Shown: piece after piece, positions 32,032-33,044 of the stretch
Layout: each line of letters starts with the position of its first letter
Position numbering within the stretch: the stretch's first letter is position 1
Assembly: GCA_014621425.1 (NCBI GenBank)
Contig: JAANBB010000436.1
Coordinates: 1-33,044, forward strand
Source: Cylindrodendrum hubeiense
Taxonomy: Eukaryota; Ascomycota; Sordariomycetes; Hypocreales; Nectriaceae
DNA: 33,044 nucleotides
Direction of reading: 5' to 3'
Made by a program: the position numbers and the translations under genes
Notes under the pieces: model-generated
Databases searched by the model: none
Told to the model about the DNA's origin: nothing
Seen by the model: the letters and a program-made list of their open reading frames with translations, nothing else

Positions 32032-33044
32032 TTAGTTTCCGGGATTAGTCTCGTCGTCCTCTGGTTGGTCGAAGAGGAAGTTGGCAGCGAGTTCCTCGTT
32101 CTTGTCGCAGGCAAAGTAAGCCTGGATAGCCTGATCACGGTCGAAGCCTAGTCGGCATAGCTGAGTGGTGGTAGTTAGTACACAGGTTCAGGGTTAGGAG
32201 GGCTTCAGGGTGCTTACTCTCTCAATGGCGTCGCGCTCCTCCTCGGTGACTGAGATGGCCTGGGCGCCAGGGGGGAGAGGGACATCGTCATCACCAGCAT
32301 CTTCGCCAAGAAGCTGAAGGAATTGGTCCGGGTTTGAGGCAATGAGCTGGGCGAGCTGGGGGTTTCCGGCGCCAAGCTGCTGGAGGATGGGCTCCAGCAT
32401 CTGGGGCTGTTGTTGAACGACTTGGCGCAACTGCTGGAACTGAGCATTGTGTCGCAGGAAGTCCAGGTTGCCCAAATCACCGCCCTGGCTGGCGGCGGCA
32501 GCGGCGGCGGCAGCGGCAGCGGCATCCTGGGTGTTGCCACTTCCTCCTCGGGCAGAACCACCATGCTGAGCAGCAAGGTCAAACAGGTTCACATTGCCGT
32601 CGTCACCGCCTTGGGCAGCGGCAGCGGCAGCGGGCGCGGCACCGGAACTAGGGGCGGCGGCAGCAGCTTGACGTTGTTGTTGTTCCTGCTGAATGTTGTC
32701 GGGGATACCCTAAGCAGTGAATGTTAGCGATCATGGTGCTTAGTTGCAAGGTGATGGACGATTCCGACAACGTACAGTCAGGAGATACTCGACGGCACGA
32801 TCAGGGTTGTTGAAGGCAGCGCGCATGGCAGCCTCAATCGCAGGCTTCTCGAAACCCATAGCCTCCATAGTGGCAATAGCCTCGGTGCGCGCGTTGCCCA
32901 TGGCCAGAGTTGAAGCATCGTTGCCGGATCCAGTATCGGCAGAGCGTTGGGGGGTAGGAGTCGCAGGAACAGCAGACTGGCGCGAAGAAGCCTGGATAGG
33001 AGCGGCGGGAACGGCCGGTGTGCTGGCAACGGGTTGAGCGGGCG
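32032..33044 (-). CDS. rad23: Rad23, proteasome shuttle and nucleotide-excision-repair factor (5' end beyond the window)
   Basis: Rad23 carries ubiquitinated proteins to the proteasome and, bound to the XPC/Rad4 homologue, helps recognise DNA damage. Three exons are visible: 33044-32776, 32709-32218 and 32160-32032. The N-terminal ubiquitin-like domain is outside the window. Visible in order are a Pro/Ala/Ser linker, UBA1 ([20 protein letters not shown] through [11 protein letters not shown]), a Gln/Ala-rich linker, the XPC-binding domain ([17 protein letters not shown] through [11 protein letters not shown]) preceded by an 11-Ala run, and UBA2 ([20 protein letters not shown] to [12 protein letters not shown]). 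The protein ends Asn-Pro-Gly-Asn before TAA. Domain order and the C-terminal UBA2 are typical. The internal GTG at 32592 is not a start, because the frame runs on upstream to the splice site. Confidence 0.95.
32161..32217 (-). other. Last intron of rad23 (57 nt)
   Basis: Donor GTAAGC, perfect branch TACTAAC and acceptor ACTCAG, phase 0. It splits UBA2 between Glu-Arg and Leu-Cys-Arg-Leu-Gly-Phe. Confidence 0.95.
32710..32775 (-). other. Intron of rad23 after UBA1 (66 nt)
   Basis: Donor GTACGT, branch GCTAAC and acceptor GCTTAG, phase 0. It joins Glu-Tyr-Leu-Leu-Thr to Gly-Ile-Pro. Confidence 0.94.

Noticed and set aside
1..33044. A biosynthetic gene cluster around the ABC transporter
   Set aside because: No polyketide synthase, peptide synthetase, terpene synthase, P450 or cluster-type zinc-cluster regulator is present, and the neighbours are housekeeping genes.

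Overview
The window is nuclear DNA from a filamentous ascomycete (Pezizomycotina). The evidence is the gene content (VelC-type velvet regulator, fungal SARAF, Bdp1, Bre1 and Rad23, and a GPI-anchored DUF7729-type protein) and the introns: eight of nine are 49-94 nt or so, mostly with GTAAG-type donors and RCTAAC-like branch sites. Resemblance of Bre1 and Rad23 to Sordariomycete (probably Hypocreales) proteins is from memory and is an inference. I see no tRNA, rRNA, CRISPR array, transposase or secondary-metabolite core enzyme.

Layout. Left part (1-25364) is gene-poor: three genes, all on the minus strand, separated by very long non-coding tracts. These are velC-like (2097-3480), a secreted GPI-anchored protein (11327-12573) and a full-length Pmd1/MDR-type ABC transporter (17789-21901). 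The tracts are 7.8, 5.2 and 3.5 kb and carry many short tandem repeats, ACCT/AGGT arrays and a recurrent octamer (CTCCGTAC/GTACGGAG). Pyrimidine-rich strands just upstream of each gene look like long 5' leaders. Right part (25365-33044) is compact: SARAF (+), bre1 (-), bdp1 (+) and rad23 (-, cut by the window end), with only about 450-505 bp between neighbours.

Gene structures were rebuilt by hand from splice sites. velC-like: 2 exons, 440 aa. GPI protein: 2 exons, 397 aa. Transporter: 3 exons, 1335 aa, including a 51-nt intron with no in-frame stop that a simple ORF scan would read through. bre1: 4 exons, 718 aa, ending in a C3HC4 RING. rad23: at least 3 exons, N-terminus missing.

The genes do not form a pathway or cluster. 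They are a developmental regulator, a cell-surface protein, a drug pump, an ER calcium-entry regulator, a histone H2B ubiquitin ligase, a Pol III initiation factor and a proteasome shuttle/DNA-repair factor. No clear new multi-gene system is visible. The most useful points are the two introns that mislead ORF-based annotation, the possible unannotated spliced plus-strand transcript near 16.4-17.5 kb, and the motif-rich gene-poor tracts.
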